A stretch of 64,000 nucleotides of DNA from Cohnella kolymensis (lineage in GTDB: Bacteria > Bacillota > Bacilli > Paenibacillales > Paenibacillaceae): the NCBI RefSeq assembly GCF_000829465.1, contig NZ_JXAL01000003.1, positions 124,001 to 188,000 of the forward strand. Reading direction: 5' to 3'. How positions within the stretch are numbered: position 1 is the stretch's first letter; each line of letters opens with the position of its first letter. This document shows, one piece after another, positions 8,435 to 16,913 of the stretch. The notes under the pieces were generated by a model. The model searched no databases, was not told where the DNA came from, and saw only the letters and a list, made by a program, of their open reading frames with translations. The position numbers and the translations under genes are program-made.

Positions 8435-9166
8435 TCAATTATTGGATTGTTGTGCCTTCCACGCTTCCAAAGTCCGATCATGATTAAACTTAGATCCTTC
8501 AATAACTTGGTCTAACGCGTGTCCGAAATCGATTGCAACGCGTCCGCTCGCCGGGGCCAATCGGCTGACAAGAATCCTTGCCGGCAATCCGGCTGAAATG
8601 AGAGCAATTTGCCAATTTCCGTCCTTTGTGAGTTCTTCACAAACCGAATCAATTTCCCCATATCCTTCTAAAGTTAACGTTGTGACAACGGCCACCCCTT
8701 TTTCTTCCTGGAAGAAGGGGACCGCTTCGGCTGCTCGACGTCCGACCAAAGCGACTTTGTATTTTTTTAGCCATTTCCAAAAAGAATCAGTGTGAGGCAT
8801 TTTATGTGTGATCCATGCCGAGCAAATGTATCTTGGGATGAAATCCAGATGTTGAAGCAATTCCTTTGTGAGATTCGCATATTCTTTGTCCGCGGGGACA
8901 TACGACGAATGTAAACCTGCAATGTCGACGAGCTTTAAAGCTGTTTGCAAGTCTTGCTGCATTTGCTGCGGTGCTCCTGTTGATCCTGAATACTCTCTTC
9001 CGTTCCATCCGAGAATCCATTCAGGATACGTATTGTATGCAATACATACTTCAGTGTGGCCAAATCGAGCCAGGGAACATGGCTTCTTATTAACAACTGC
9101 TTCTTCCAGTATGCTGATCACTTCTTTCAGGCTCAGCATATAGTTCTCATAGTCGAAGCTTTTCAC
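8435..9166 (-). CDS. GT-D fold (DUF1792-like) glycosyltransferase
   Basis: I take the GTG at 9166 as start because AAGGAGG lies at the right distance; longer in-frame starts would run through this RBS. 243 residues. The opening SLARFGHTE matches the GT-D metal-site region, normally RFGDGE. The later VALVGRRAAEAVPFF and LISAGLPARILV followed by VAIDFGHALD fit the C-terminal half of DUF1792-type glucosyltransferases. It would add a hexose to a surface glycan or glycoprotein. The Asp of the usual DGE is His here. It is divergent from the next gene and convergent with the family 4 transferase. Confidence 0.65.
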   Translation of the reverse strand: MKSFDYENYMLSLKEVISILEEAVVNKKPCSLARFGHTEVCIAYNTYPEWILGWNGREYSGSTGAPQQMQQDLQTALKLVDIAGLHSSYVPADKEYANLTKELLQHLDFIPRYICSAWITHKMPHTDSFWKWLKKYKVALVGRRAAEAVPFFQEEKGVAVVTTLTLEGYGEIDSVCEELTKDGNWQIALISAGLPARILVSRLAPASGRVAIDFGHALDQVIEGSKFNHDRTLEAWKAQQSNN

Positions 9167-9329
9167 ATTTAGCCTCCTTACATAGCAGATATTTATATTA
9201 TGAACATTCAATGCAGCCGGCAATGGACAACGCATCTATTTTGCTTGTGTGAATCGTTAACCTATACCGAATACAGTGGTCAAGAATAAGCTAATACGAA
9301 CTGTAGCACCGATAAATAAGGAGGCCATC

Positions 9330-10012
9330 ATGTTTGAGTCTTTGTCGGTTCTAATCCCTTACAAGCCCGATCATGGACATAGAGATTTGCTCTTTAACTG
9401 GGTTCAACGATTTTATGCAGCTGCGATGCCGGAGGCCGAGATTTGCATAGGTCATGATGTCAGTGAACTTTTTAATAAGTCCAAAGCCGTGAACCTCGCT
9501 GCTTCCCAAGCTGCCAGGAATGTCTACTTGATTGCGGACGCAGATGTGTTTTTCGATCCTGCGATCATCATTGAAGCTATGAAACAGTTAGACAGTTATG
9601 CATGGGTGATCCCGTTTCGCGAAGCTATAAATGTAGCGGAAAACAATACAAAAGCGATTGTACAAAGCGAGGCGAAGTGGCCGTTAGCTGTAGAAGCGTC
9701 CGATTTTGAAGTCACCGCTTACTATGAGGCTTTGCCGGCAGATTAAACCTCATCTCACGCGAAAACTTCTGGTCTGTAAGAGGGTTCGATGAGAGATTCG
9801 AAGGATGGGGGGGAGAGGATGACGCTTTTACGTGGGCGATGAACACGCTTTGCGGTAGTTGTATCAAAATGGACGGCAGGCATTATCACTTGTGGCATCC
9901 TCAACCTGTAAACCCGAATTATCATGCGAATTGCGATCTTAAAAATTTGTATTATGACGCGCTGGGGAATAAGGAAAAGATGCTTAAACTGATTACGCAG
10001 CGGGACAACTAG
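9330..10012 (+). CDS. family 2/CgeD-like glycosyltransferase, frame broken near 9733
   Basis: The start ATG at 9330 follows TAAGGAGG. The first frame gives SVLIPYKPDHGHRDLLFNWV and the metal site LIADADVFFD, then stops at 9746. The remaining frame carries LNLISRENFWSVRGFDERFE and GWGGEDDAF, the typical acceptor domain of GT2 enzymes, to a TAG at 10012. One missing base around GCTTTGCC (for example a T) restores a 227-residue protein. Such enzymes act in surface polysaccharide or spore-coat glycan synthesis. It stands directly upstream of rfbF. Confidence 0.72.
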
Positions 10013-10053
10013 AAGCAAGATCCGTTCAGGTTGTCTGAAAGGAGCAGATGTGC

Positions 10054-10830
10054 ATGAAGGTAGTCATATTGGCCGGCGGATATGGAACAAGGATTAGTGA
10101 AGAGTCGTACTTGAAACCGAAGCCTATGATTGAGATCGGCGAATATCCGATCATCTGGCACATCATGAAATTATATTCCATCTACGGATTTAATGAATTT
10201 ATTATTTGTTTGGGCTATAAAGGCTACAAAATTAAAGAATATTTCTTAAACTATTATCTGTATAAATCGGACGTCACTGTAGATTTTTGTGTTGGAAATC
10301 AGCATATCATCCACAATCATAATACGGAGCCATGGAGAGTCACATTGGCAGAAACCGGCTTGGAAACGATGACCGGCGGCAGAATAAAGAGAATTGAACA
10401 ATATATCGGCAACGAGCCCTTTATGGCCACATATGGGGACGGTGTGGCGAATATCGACATTCCGGAATTAATGGAATTTCATAAAGCTCAGGGACGATTA
10501 GCTACGCTTACTGCCACGAGGACTGCAGGAAGGTTCGGTTCTCTAAAAATAACAGAAAATGATGCGGTCGAATCCTTCAGAGAGAAAGTAGTGGGTGACG
10601 GCGGCTGGGTTAACGGCGGTTTTTTTGTGTTCCAGCCTGAAATTTTTGATTATATAGAAGGCGACAAGACTGTGCTGGAGAGGGAGCCGTTAGAAAACCT
10701 GGCACTAGCCGGACAATTGTCGGCCTATAAGCATCCGGATTTTTGGCAGCCCATGGATACTTTACGCGATAAAAATGATTTGGAAGAACTCTGGAAAAGC
10801 AATAAGGCGCCGTGGAAACTATGGACATAG
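10054..10830 (+). CDS. rfbF: glucose-1-phosphate cytidylyltransferase
   Basis: Start chosen at the ATG at 10054, ten bases after GAAAGGAG, rather than the ATG six bases earlier. 258 residues, the family size. Signatures: VVILAGGYGTRISEES, KPKPMIEIG, FIICLGYKGYKIKEYF, FMATYGDGVANI and a C-terminal WKLWT. It makes CDP-glucose, the entry compound for CDP-activated deoxysugars. No CDP-glucose 4,6-dehydratase of the classic RfbG type is visible in the window; instead two other SDR proteins and an FAD oxidoreductase follow. Confidence 0.9.
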   Translation: MKVVILAGGYGTRISEESYLKPKPMIEIGEYPIIWHIMKLYSIYGFNEFIICLGYKGYKIKEYFLNYYLYKSDVTVDFCVGNQHIIHNHNTEPWRVTLAETGLETMTGGRIKRIEQYIGNEPFMATYGDGVANIDIPELMEFHKAQGRLATLTATRTAGRFGSLKITENDAVESFREKVVGDGGWVNGGFFVFQPEIFDYIEGDKTVLEREPLENLALAGQLSAYKHPDFWQPMDTLRDKNDLEELWKSNKAPWKLWT

Positions 10831-11741
10831 AACAGAAAGGTGCTCGATCAGCAGTCATTACCGGTGCAACCGGGTTTATCGGAGCGTATCTCGTTAGAAA
10901 AATGTTGGTTGAGGGTTGGAATATACATCTGATATGCCGAAGCAATGCCAATTTGGAACGAATTAGAGACATAACAAATGAACTTAAATTACATGTTTAT
11001 GATGGAAGCGCATCGCATTTAAACAGGATTATGGATGAGGCTCGGCCTCATGTCGTTATCCATCTGGCAGCTATGGTGATCACTGAATATACTCCTCTCG
11101 ATATCGAGCCCATGATCCAAAGTAATGTCTTGTTCGGGACGCAGATCGCGGAGGCTATGGTTCGAGCAGGCTGCCATTATCTGATCAATACGGGGACTTT
11201 GCAGCAGCACTTTGAGGGAAAGCCGTATGGTCCGACGTCTTTATATGCAGCAACAAAGCAAGCCTTTGATGATATTCTTGAGTATTATATCGACACGACC
11301 CCTCTGAAGGTCGTTACCCTCAAATTGTCTCATGTGTACGGCCCTGATGACCCCAAACAGAAACTTTTCTCTTTGCTAAGACATGCTGCAAACATGGAAC
11401 AACCTTTGATGATGTCACCTGGCCATCAATTGATCGACTTGGTCTACATCGACGACGTCGTTGAAGCATTTTATCTTGCGGCGATGCGCTTTGATGAACC
11501 AATGACGGCAAAACACGAGAAGTATTATGTTTCTTCGGGTCATCCGCTTGAACTGAAAGAATTAGTAAGTCTGTATGAAAAAGTGACCGGCAAAACGATC
11601 TCTGTTCATTGGGGCGGAAGGCCGTATCGAGAGAGAGAAATGATGTTTCCGTGGCCAATAGGAGAGCGTGTGCCTGGTTGGCAAGTTACAGTCCTGCTTG
11701 AAGAAGGCATAAGAAAAATGGAATGTCCTGCACTGGAATAA
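10821..11741 (+). CDS. NAD-dependent epimerase/dehydratase (extended SDR, CDP-abequose-synthase-like)
   Basis: Overlaps the end of rfbF by ten bases; 306 residues from the ATG at 10821, with no clear RBS, so translation is probably coupled. The NAD site is ITGATGFIGAYLV, the catalytic region INTGTLQQH, and the Tyr/Lys pair lies in LYAATKQAFDDIL. The TGTLQQH...YGP..LYAATKQAF stretch is like CDP-abequose/paratose synthases, which reduce the 4-keto group of CDP-deoxysugars. A matching role on the product of RfbF is inferred from overlap and similarity. Confidence 0.75.
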   Translation: MDIEQKGARSAVITGATGFIGAYLVRKMLVEGWNIHLICRSNANLERIRDITNELKLHVYDGSASHLNRIMDEARPHVVIHLAAMVITEYTPLDIEPMIQSNVLFGTQIAEAMVRAGCHYLINTGTLQQHFEGKPYGPTSLYAATKQAFDDILEYYIDTTPLKVVTLKLSHVYGPDDPKQKLFSLLRHAANMEQPLMMSPGHQLIDLVYIDDVVEAFYLAAMRFDEPMTAKHEKYYVSSGHPLELKELVSLYEKVTGKTISVHWGGRPYREREMMFPWPIGERVPGWQVTVLLEEGIRKMECPALE

Positions 11742-11744
11742 AAA

Positions 11745-11770
11745 AGAGGAGAAGGCGCAGCCTTCTCCTT
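11745..11770. terminator. bidirectional terminator
   Basis: A stem formed by GGAGAAGGC and GCCTTCTCC with a three-base loop lies between the plus-strand SDR and the minus-strand GT8 gene. Read on the minus strand it is followed by CTTTTTT. The right arm overlaps the stop region of the GT8 gene. Confidence 0.8.
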
Positions 11771-12546
11771 ACCACTTCGTTGCGAGTGAGTATCTGACGT
11801 ATTCCTCCTTGAGAGGATGATCGTGGCTCCAGGGTTTTTGGAACGTGTTAAAGTGGATGAGCGCCGGATTCTCCACATAATAATTTTCCCAGAGGTGAAT
11901 CGTCATATAGTTCCATTTCGGATCGAGCTTCAGCCATTTTTCATCTATCACTGCATTCAGCGCATCTTGATCCAACCAGATGATTTTGGAAGGATTATCT
12001 CTAATAAAGCGGATCGTTTCATCAGCTATCTGATGTTCTCTCCATTTTTTTAAATTCATCAGCATAACCCCGGAATTAAAGCAGCAGACGGATTTAAGAG
12101 ATAAATCCTCTACTCTGTCAGCCCCCCCTAAATCCTCTACTGCGGCTAAAAAAATAATCATCGATATCAATGTTCCACAACTGTGTAATATCTTCTTTCA
12201 GAATGATATCACTGTCCAAAAATATGGCTTTGTCAATCTTCTTGCTCAAAACATCCGGAGTAAAGATTCTGTAATAATTTTGCAGGGCAAAGTGATGAGA
12301 TACTTTGAAATTATCCAATATCGACTCATCGATCGTAATAAATTGCGGTAGAACGTTATATTGACTTACAGACTCATTCAGCTTCACTTTCATACCGTCG
12401 GTAAATTTGTCATTTATCGTAATGTAAACATGAATAACAGAATCCGCACTTTTATTGTCTAATAAAGAATTTAACATCACCGCCGTATACTGGGCAAATT
12501 CATTGCTGGTGGTTGTCACCACATGCACATTGTTCACATCTTTCAC
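11769..12546 (-). CDS. family 8 glycosyltransferase, frame broken in a T7 run
   Basis: The first part, from 12546, reads as a GT8 enzyme: VHVVTTTSNEFAQYTAVML and the DxD motif AIFLDSDIIL, to IDIDDYFF. The second part, in another frame, continues AAVEDLGGADRVEDL, FNSGVMLMNLKKWRE, LDQDALN and the C-terminal HFNTFQKPW. The switch falls in a run of seven A's on the plus strand at about 12148-12154. Taking one out gives DYFLAAVED, the usual GT8 sequence, and 258 residues. It is divergent from the FAD oxidoreductase. Enzymes of this family transfer glucose or galactose in LPS-like or surface glycans. Confidence 0.8.
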
Positions 12547-12679
12547 CTCCCAATAATGAATATTTGAAAACTATGTCCCTATTTTATTAAGCGCTTGAAT
12601 GGAATGCTTGTGTGTTTGAGCAGCATTCGTAACAAACGTTAAGAACCGCTCATACATTAACAAGAAGGGGTGCAAGCCC

Positions 12680-13900
12680 ATGAAGCATTATGATTATCTG
12701 GTTATCGGTGCCGGAATCATGGGTTTAACAACCGCCCGGGAATTGAAATCGAGGTTTCCGCATAAGAAAGTTGCGTTACTGGAGAAGGAATCAGACATCG
12801 CCATGCATGCCAGTGGACGGAATAGCGGAGTTCTTCATGCGGGGTTTTATTACACGGCTGATAGTCTGAAAGCAAAATTTACGAAATTAGGCAATCAAGC
12901 TTTGACACAGTATTGTGAAAATCAGAATTTAAAGATTAATAAATGCGGGAAATTAGTCATCGCAGCCAATGAACAAGAATTAAATGGGTTACAACTCTTG
13001 AAGCAGAGAGCAGATTTGAACGGGGTGCCATTGTTATGGGTCGATGAAACAGAAATAAAAAGCATTGATCCCAATGCCAGCACCTATCAAAAAGCCCTAT
13101 TTTCTCCTACAACTTCAACGATCGATCCGCTAGAGGTGTGTCACGCGTTAAAAAACGAAAATGCAAGGAATGGAGTAGAATTCCACTTTAACACCCTATA
13201 TAAAGGGCATGACAAAGATGTGATTATCACCAATAGGGAGCTGCTGCAGGCTAGCTGCGTGATTAACGCAGCCGGTTTATACGCGGACAAGATTGCGCAC
13301 GATTATGGCTTTGGAACAAAATATACGATCATTCCCTTCAAAGGAATGTATTTAAAATATGAAAAGAACAAAACCGATGTCGTAACGAATATATATCCTG
13401 TCCCGGATTTGCGAACGCCCTTCCTAGGAGTCCATTTCACAAAAACCGTTGACGGCGGAATTAAAATTGGACCTACTGCGATTCCTGCGTTGTGGCGTGA
13501 GCATTACTCCGGTATGAAGAACTTTAACTTTCTCGAATTCATAACGATTTTATTCTATGAAGCAAAGTTATTTCTGAACCATTCATCTCATTTTCGCCGC
13601 ATTGCGAGCGATGAAATAAAAAAGTATAAGAAATCGAACTTTATCAGCTTAAGCAGGAAACTGATTCGGAAAATAGATGAAGAAGGTTTTGGGGAATTTA
13701 TGCGGCCGGGCATTCGAGCGCAATTGCTGAACAAGGAAACATTGGAATTGGTACAAGATTTTGTTGTCGAAGGCGATCATCGATCCATGCACATTTTGAA
13801 TGCAGTCTCACCGGCATTCACCTGTTCCATTCCATTTGCCGAACATGTGGTAGATTCCGTTATACAAAAACAGGGCGGGAGATTAACTGCTGATGAATAA
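12680..13900 (+). CDS. FAD-dependent oxidoreductase, L-2-hydroxyglutarate oxidase (LhgO)-like
   Basis: 406 residues; start after AGAAGGGGTG. The dinucleotide-binding motif DYLVIGAGIMGLTTARE and HASGRNSGVLHAG match the LhgO branch of the D-amino-acid-oxidase family, and FMRPGIRAQL near residue 340 is also typical. Its stop overlaps the next gene by eight bases. Here it sits in a sugar-nucleotide cassette (rfbF, SDR, SDR, RmlC-like) rather than with dicarboxylate metabolism. Oxidation of a sugar hydroxyl or hydroxy acid in the glycan pathway is therefore as likely as 2-hydroxyglutarate. The substrate is not determined. Confidence 0.75.
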   Translation: MKHYDYLVIGAGIMGLTTARELKSRFPHKKVALLEKESDIAMHASGRNSGVLHAGFYYTADSLKAKFTKLGNQALTQYCENQNLKINKCGKLVIAANEQELNGLQLLKQRADLNGVPLLWVDETEIKSIDPNASTYQKALFSPTTSTIDPLEVCHALKNENARNGVEFHFNTLYKGHDKDVIITNRELLQASCVINAAGLYADKIAHDYGFGTKYTIIPFKGMYLKYEKNKTDVVTNIYPVPDLRTPFLGVHFTKTVDGGIKIGPTAIPALWREHYSGMKNFNFLEFITILFYEAKLFLNHSSHFRRIASDEIKKYKKSNFISLSRKLIRKIDEEGFGEFMRPGIRAQLLNKETLELVQDFVVEGDHRSMHILNAVSPAFTCSIPFAEHVVDSVIQKQGGRLTADE

Positions 13901-14954
13901 AATATTAATTACCGGAAACATGGGCTACGTTGGTTCGGTAATTGTACAGCATTTAAGAAAAGCTTATCCGGATGTTACGCTGAATGGATTTGATTACGGC
14001 TATTTTTCTCACTGCTTGATTAATGTCCCTCAACTGCCGGAGTGCAGTCTGAACAACCAGATTTTTGGCGATATCCGCCAATTTTCAGATACACACTTGG
14101 AAGGTGTCGATACGTTAATCCATTTAGCGGCACTTTCTAATGACCCGATCGGGAACCGATATGAAGATCTCACGATGGAAGTTAACTTTCATTCGACGAT
14201 GAGACTGGCTAACTTGGCTAAATTGGCAGGAGTAAAACGCTTCGTATTCGCTTCCAGCTGCAGTGTGTATGGCTTTTCGGAACAGGGGCCGCGGAATGAG
14301 CAGTCTCCGGTTAACCCTTTAACCGCCTACGCTAGATCTAAAGTACGATCAGAGGAAATCTTGAAAACATTAGCATCCTCTGAATTCAACATCACATGTT
14401 TACGATTTGCCACCGCGTGTGGGATCAGTCCCAGATTGAGACTGGATCTCGTACTAAATGATTTTGTGGCTTCGGCAGTGATTGACAAGAAAATTACCGT
14501 TCTAAGTGATGGAACACCCTGGCGCCCCTTAATCGATGTGAAAGATATGGCAAGGGCTGTAGACTGGGCAATAAATCGTGAAGCTGATGTCGGAGGCGCG
14601 TTTCTGGTCGTTAATGTAGGCGCAGATCAATGGAACTTTCGGGTACATGAGTTAGCTGAAGCCGTTGCCAGGGCAATTCCGGATCTGGATATTTCATTAA
14701 ATAAAAACGCTATGCCTGACCATAGGTCTTATAAAGTTAATTTTGATTTATACAAATCATTAGCCGCCGGGTATCAACCTGAGCAGAATCTTGAGACGAC
14801 AATTAAAGAGCTTAAAGACGGAATAGACGCAATGGGATGCGTTGATAACTGGGATGCCGGAAAATCATTTCTCATACGCCTGCATGTTCTGGAAATGCTG
14901 CGAAATAAAGGCTTATTAACTGCAGACTTAAAATGGAAGGCGGGTGGAAAATGA
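13893..14954 (+). CDS. NAD-dependent sugar-nucleotide epimerase/dehydratase (extended SDR)
   Basis: 353 residues, beginning inside the end of the FAD oxidoreductase gene. The NAD motif is ILITGNMGYVGSVIV, the catalytic Ser region FASSCSVYG, and the Tyr/Lys pair YARSKVRSE. DGTPWRPLIDVKDMARA is the usual substrate loop of GalE/RmlB-like enzymes. It overlaps the start of the RmlC-like gene (ATGA). Together they look like a dehydratase/reductase plus epimerase acting on one sugar nucleotide, probably a CDP-sugar from RfbF, which is inference. Confidence 0.82.
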   Translation: MNKILITGNMGYVGSVIVQHLRKAYPDVTLNGFDYGYFSHCLINVPQLPECSLNNQIFGDIRQFSDTHLEGVDTLIHLAALSNDPIGNRYEDLTMEVNFHSTMRLANLAKLAGVKRFVFASSCSVYGFSEQGPRNEQSPVNPLTAYARSKVRSEEILKTLASSEFNITCLRFATACGISPRLRLDLVLNDFVASAVIDKKITVLSDGTPWRPLIDVKDMARAVDWAINREADVGGAFLVVNVGADQWNFRVHELAEAVARAIPDLDISLNKNAMPDHRSYKVNFDLYKSLAAGYQPEQNLETTIKELKDGIDAMGCVDNWDAGKSFLIRLHVLEMLRNKGLLTADLKWKAGGK

Positions 14955-15514
14955 TTATCAAACCGCGTGATTTGGCTGGAGTCTATGAAATTGATTTGAG
15001 TCCTGTTTTCGATTCCCGCGGGTATTTTAAACGTGTCTATGATGAAGAAATATTTAAATCGTTTGGTCTTGAGCGGCATTGGATCCAAGAAAACCACTCT
15101 TTATCAGTAAAAAAGGGAACCGTTCGCGGATTGCATTTTCAATTTCCTCCTTTTACAGAGAGCAAATTAGTCAGGGTCACAAAGGGAGCGATCATGGATG
15201 TATTCGTCGACTTGAGAATTGATTCACCTACGTTTGGAGGTTGGGATCGCATTGAATTAACCGATGACAATCATAAGATGATTTATATTCCAAGAGGATT
15301 CGCTCACGGATTTTGTACATTAACGGATTCCTGTGAAGTGGTTTATAAAGTGGATAACGTTTATTCTCCGCAGCATGAAGGAGGGCTCTTCTGGATGGAT
15401 GAATCACTCCGCATCAATTGGCCCGTTACCAACCCGATTATTTCGAATAAAGATGCTGCGTTACCTTCTTTCAAGGATTTTAGCAGCAATCATGGGGGAA
15501 TCATCGTAAATTAA
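14951..15514 (+). CDS. dTDP-4-dehydrorhamnose 3,5-epimerase family protein (RmlC-like cupin)
   Basis: Start at 14951 after GGAAGGCGGG; 187 residues, the usual RmlC size. It has FDSRGYFKRVY, the catalytic His in GTVRGLHFQ, MDVFVDLRIDSPTFG, and AHGFCTLTDSCEVVYKVDN, which carries the conserved Tyr. It should epimerise a 4-keto-6-deoxy sugar nucleotide at C3 and/or C5. No RmlB or RmlD lies beside it; its partners are the SDR and FAD oxidoreductase upstream, so the substrate may not be the dTDP-rhamnose intermediate. Confidence 0.8.
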   Translation: MIIKPRDLAGVYEIDLSPVFDSRGYFKRVYDEEIFKSFGLERHWIQENHSLSVKKGTVRGLHFQFPPFTESKLVRVTKGAIMDVFVDLRIDSPTFGGWDRIELTDDNHKMIYIPRGFAHGFCTLTDSCEVVYKVDNVYSPQHEGGLFWMDESLRINWPVTNPIISNKDAALPSFKDFSSNHGGIIVN

Positions 15515-15529
15515 AAAAAGCACTGTCTT

Positions 15530-15637
15530 TTAGACAATGGCTTCTTCTTCATCTTCTTCAATTTTTAATGGTTCTTGTTTTGTGGATACCGGCTCGTCAG
15601 GCTGATCGTAGGGCACGCGGTCTTCTTCATAGTACAT
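15530..15637 (-). CDS. 35-residue acidic peptide, strong RBS
   Basis: AAAAAGGAGGTG precedes the ATG at 15637 by nine bases. The product starts MYYEEDRVPYDQPDEP and ends with an EEDEEEAIV tail. It has no membrane segment or cysteines and is strongly acidic. The RBS quality and clean stop support a real small gene. A weak hairpin with one mismatch (15521-15539) overlaps the stop. Function unknown. Confidence 0.55.
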   Translation of the reverse strand: MYYEEDRVPYDQPDEPVSTKQEPLKIEEDEEEAIV

Positions 15638-15723
15638 GTCGGCAGCACCTCCTTTTTCACATTATCCCTTCACATGTTTAGCCCCAAATTAATGGAGTGT
15701 AATCCGCAAGTAAAACCTAGCAA

Positions 15724-16020
15724 TCATCGATCGGCCAAGTATCCCTGAACAAAGACGGCGTAAACGGCAAAATTCACAGCGTTCGCAGGCTTGCGCAAAT
15801 ACATATTGGGATTGTCATACGACTGAATATCTTTGAGGTACACGGTGGTAGAAGAGAATGCCTCCAACACCCGTTTCGCTTCCGATTTGGACATGCCGAG
15901 TTCGGAGCGGAAATAATAGAGAATATGATCTGCAATCGTCTTAAATTCTTTATATTCATCCGGATGCGCAGCTGCATAGGCCAAATGATGCCGAAGAAGC
16001 AGATCCGCCTTTATTCGCAT
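15724..16020 (-). CDS. hypothetical protein
   Basis: 98 residues from the ATG at 16020, which has TGGGAGCG just upstream; a second in-frame ATG lies five codons earlier. The protein is mostly helical by eye (LLLRHHLAYAAAHPDEYKEF, SKSEAKRVLEAF) and has no signal peptide or membrane segment. I do not recognise the family. It is divergent from the TetR gene. Confidence 0.55.
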   Translation of the reverse strand: MRIKADLLLRHHLAYAAAHPDEYKEFKTIADHILYYFRSELGMSKSEAKRVLEAFSSTTVYLKDIQSYDNPNMYLRKPANAVNFAVYAVFVQGYLADR

Positions 16021-16189
16021 GAATGACGCTCCCATACTTGCTTTTATTATGTTACAAATTGTATCATCATGCTTAATCTACTGTAAACGTGTTAAAAAGA
16101 GGAGGTTTTGTCGACTAAGGAGATTAAATGTATGCGCTCTCTTGAAAAGATGAGGTTGTTGATATATAGTATTCCCGAACAATAGAAAA

Positions 16190-16206
16190 TGACTGATATT
16201 CAGTCA
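16190..16206. promoter_or_regulatory. TetR-type operator
   Basis: TGACTGATATTCAGTCA is a perfect inverted repeat (arms TGACTGA/TCAGTCA, three-base centre) lying 22 bases before the tetR start. The position suggests autorepression. A related half-conserved copy lies ahead of aguB at 16867. Confidence 0.65.
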
Positions 16207-16227
16207 CTTCCCCAAGGAGGTGCATCG

Positions 16228-16815
16228 TTGAGTACCGCAACACAACAAGACAAGTACAACGCCATACTGCAAGCGGCCATCGAAATCATTTCAGAGAAGG
16301 GACTGCACAGCACATCCATCTCGGACATTGTGAAGAGAGCGGGCGTGGCTCAGGGAACGTTCTATTTGTACTTCCGCTCCAAGAATGCGCTGATCCCGGC
16401 GATCGCGCAGAATCTGATCTCGATCACGATGGACAAAATCAAGGAAAATACGCAGCAGCACGCTGATTTTTGGGAGTTTCTAACGACGTATATCCATCAG
16501 ATATACAGCATAACCGACGAATACAAGGATGTTATCGTGCTGTGTTACTCCGGGCTTGCGATCGATCATTCCATGGAAATATGGGAGTCTATCTATCAAC
16601 CCTACTATCAATGGTTCCAAGATGAGTTGAAGCAGGCGATCGCACAGGGTGAAGTTATATCCGGGACGAATGTGCAATGGACCAGCAAAATGATCATAAA
16701 CTTAGTGGAGAACGCGGCTGAGCGGTTTTACATCGGTCGCGACCAGGATATGACCAAGGAACAGTCCATGACCGAAGTTTTCCACTTCCTCAAGCGCTCA
16801 ATGACGAATTCTTGA
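16228..16815 (+). CDS. TetR/AcrR family regulator of the agmatine operon
   Basis: I choose the TTG at 16228, preceded by CAAGGAGGTG; an upstream ATG at 16189 would place the operator inside the gene. 195 residues. The helix-turn-helix is classic: AILQAAIEIISEKGLHSTSI, IVKRAGVAQGTFYLYFRSK. The C-terminal part is helical and ligand-binding, not family-specific. It lies upstream of the agmatine-putrescine operon in the same direction, with operator-like sequences before both genes. It probably represses the operon until agmatine, putrescine or a related compound is present (inference). Confidence 0.85.
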   Translation: MSTATQQDKYNAILQAAIEIISEKGLHSTSISDIVKRAGVAQGTFYLYFRSKNALIPAIAQNLISITMDKIKENTQQHADFWEFLTTYIHQIYSITDEYKDVIVLCYSGLAIDHSMEIWESIYQPYYQWFQDELKQAIAQGEVISGTNVQWTSKMIINLVENAAERFYIGRDQDMTKEQSMTEVFHFLKRSMTNS

Positions 16816-16866
16816 ATTTCGTAACAGAAGGATGATCGGCAATACAGGTCATTTTCTGCTGTATTA

Positions 16867-16883
16867 TGACTGACGATCATTAT
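16867..16883. promoter_or_regulatory. degenerate second TetR operator before aguB
   Basis: TGACTGACGATCATTAT keeps one full arm (TGACTGA) and the first three bases of the other arm of the operator at 16190, with the same three-base spacing. It lies about 30 bases before the aguB start. Confidence 0.4.
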
Positions 16884-16913
16884 GTTCCTTATTGATACAT
16901 GGGAGAGGACGCT

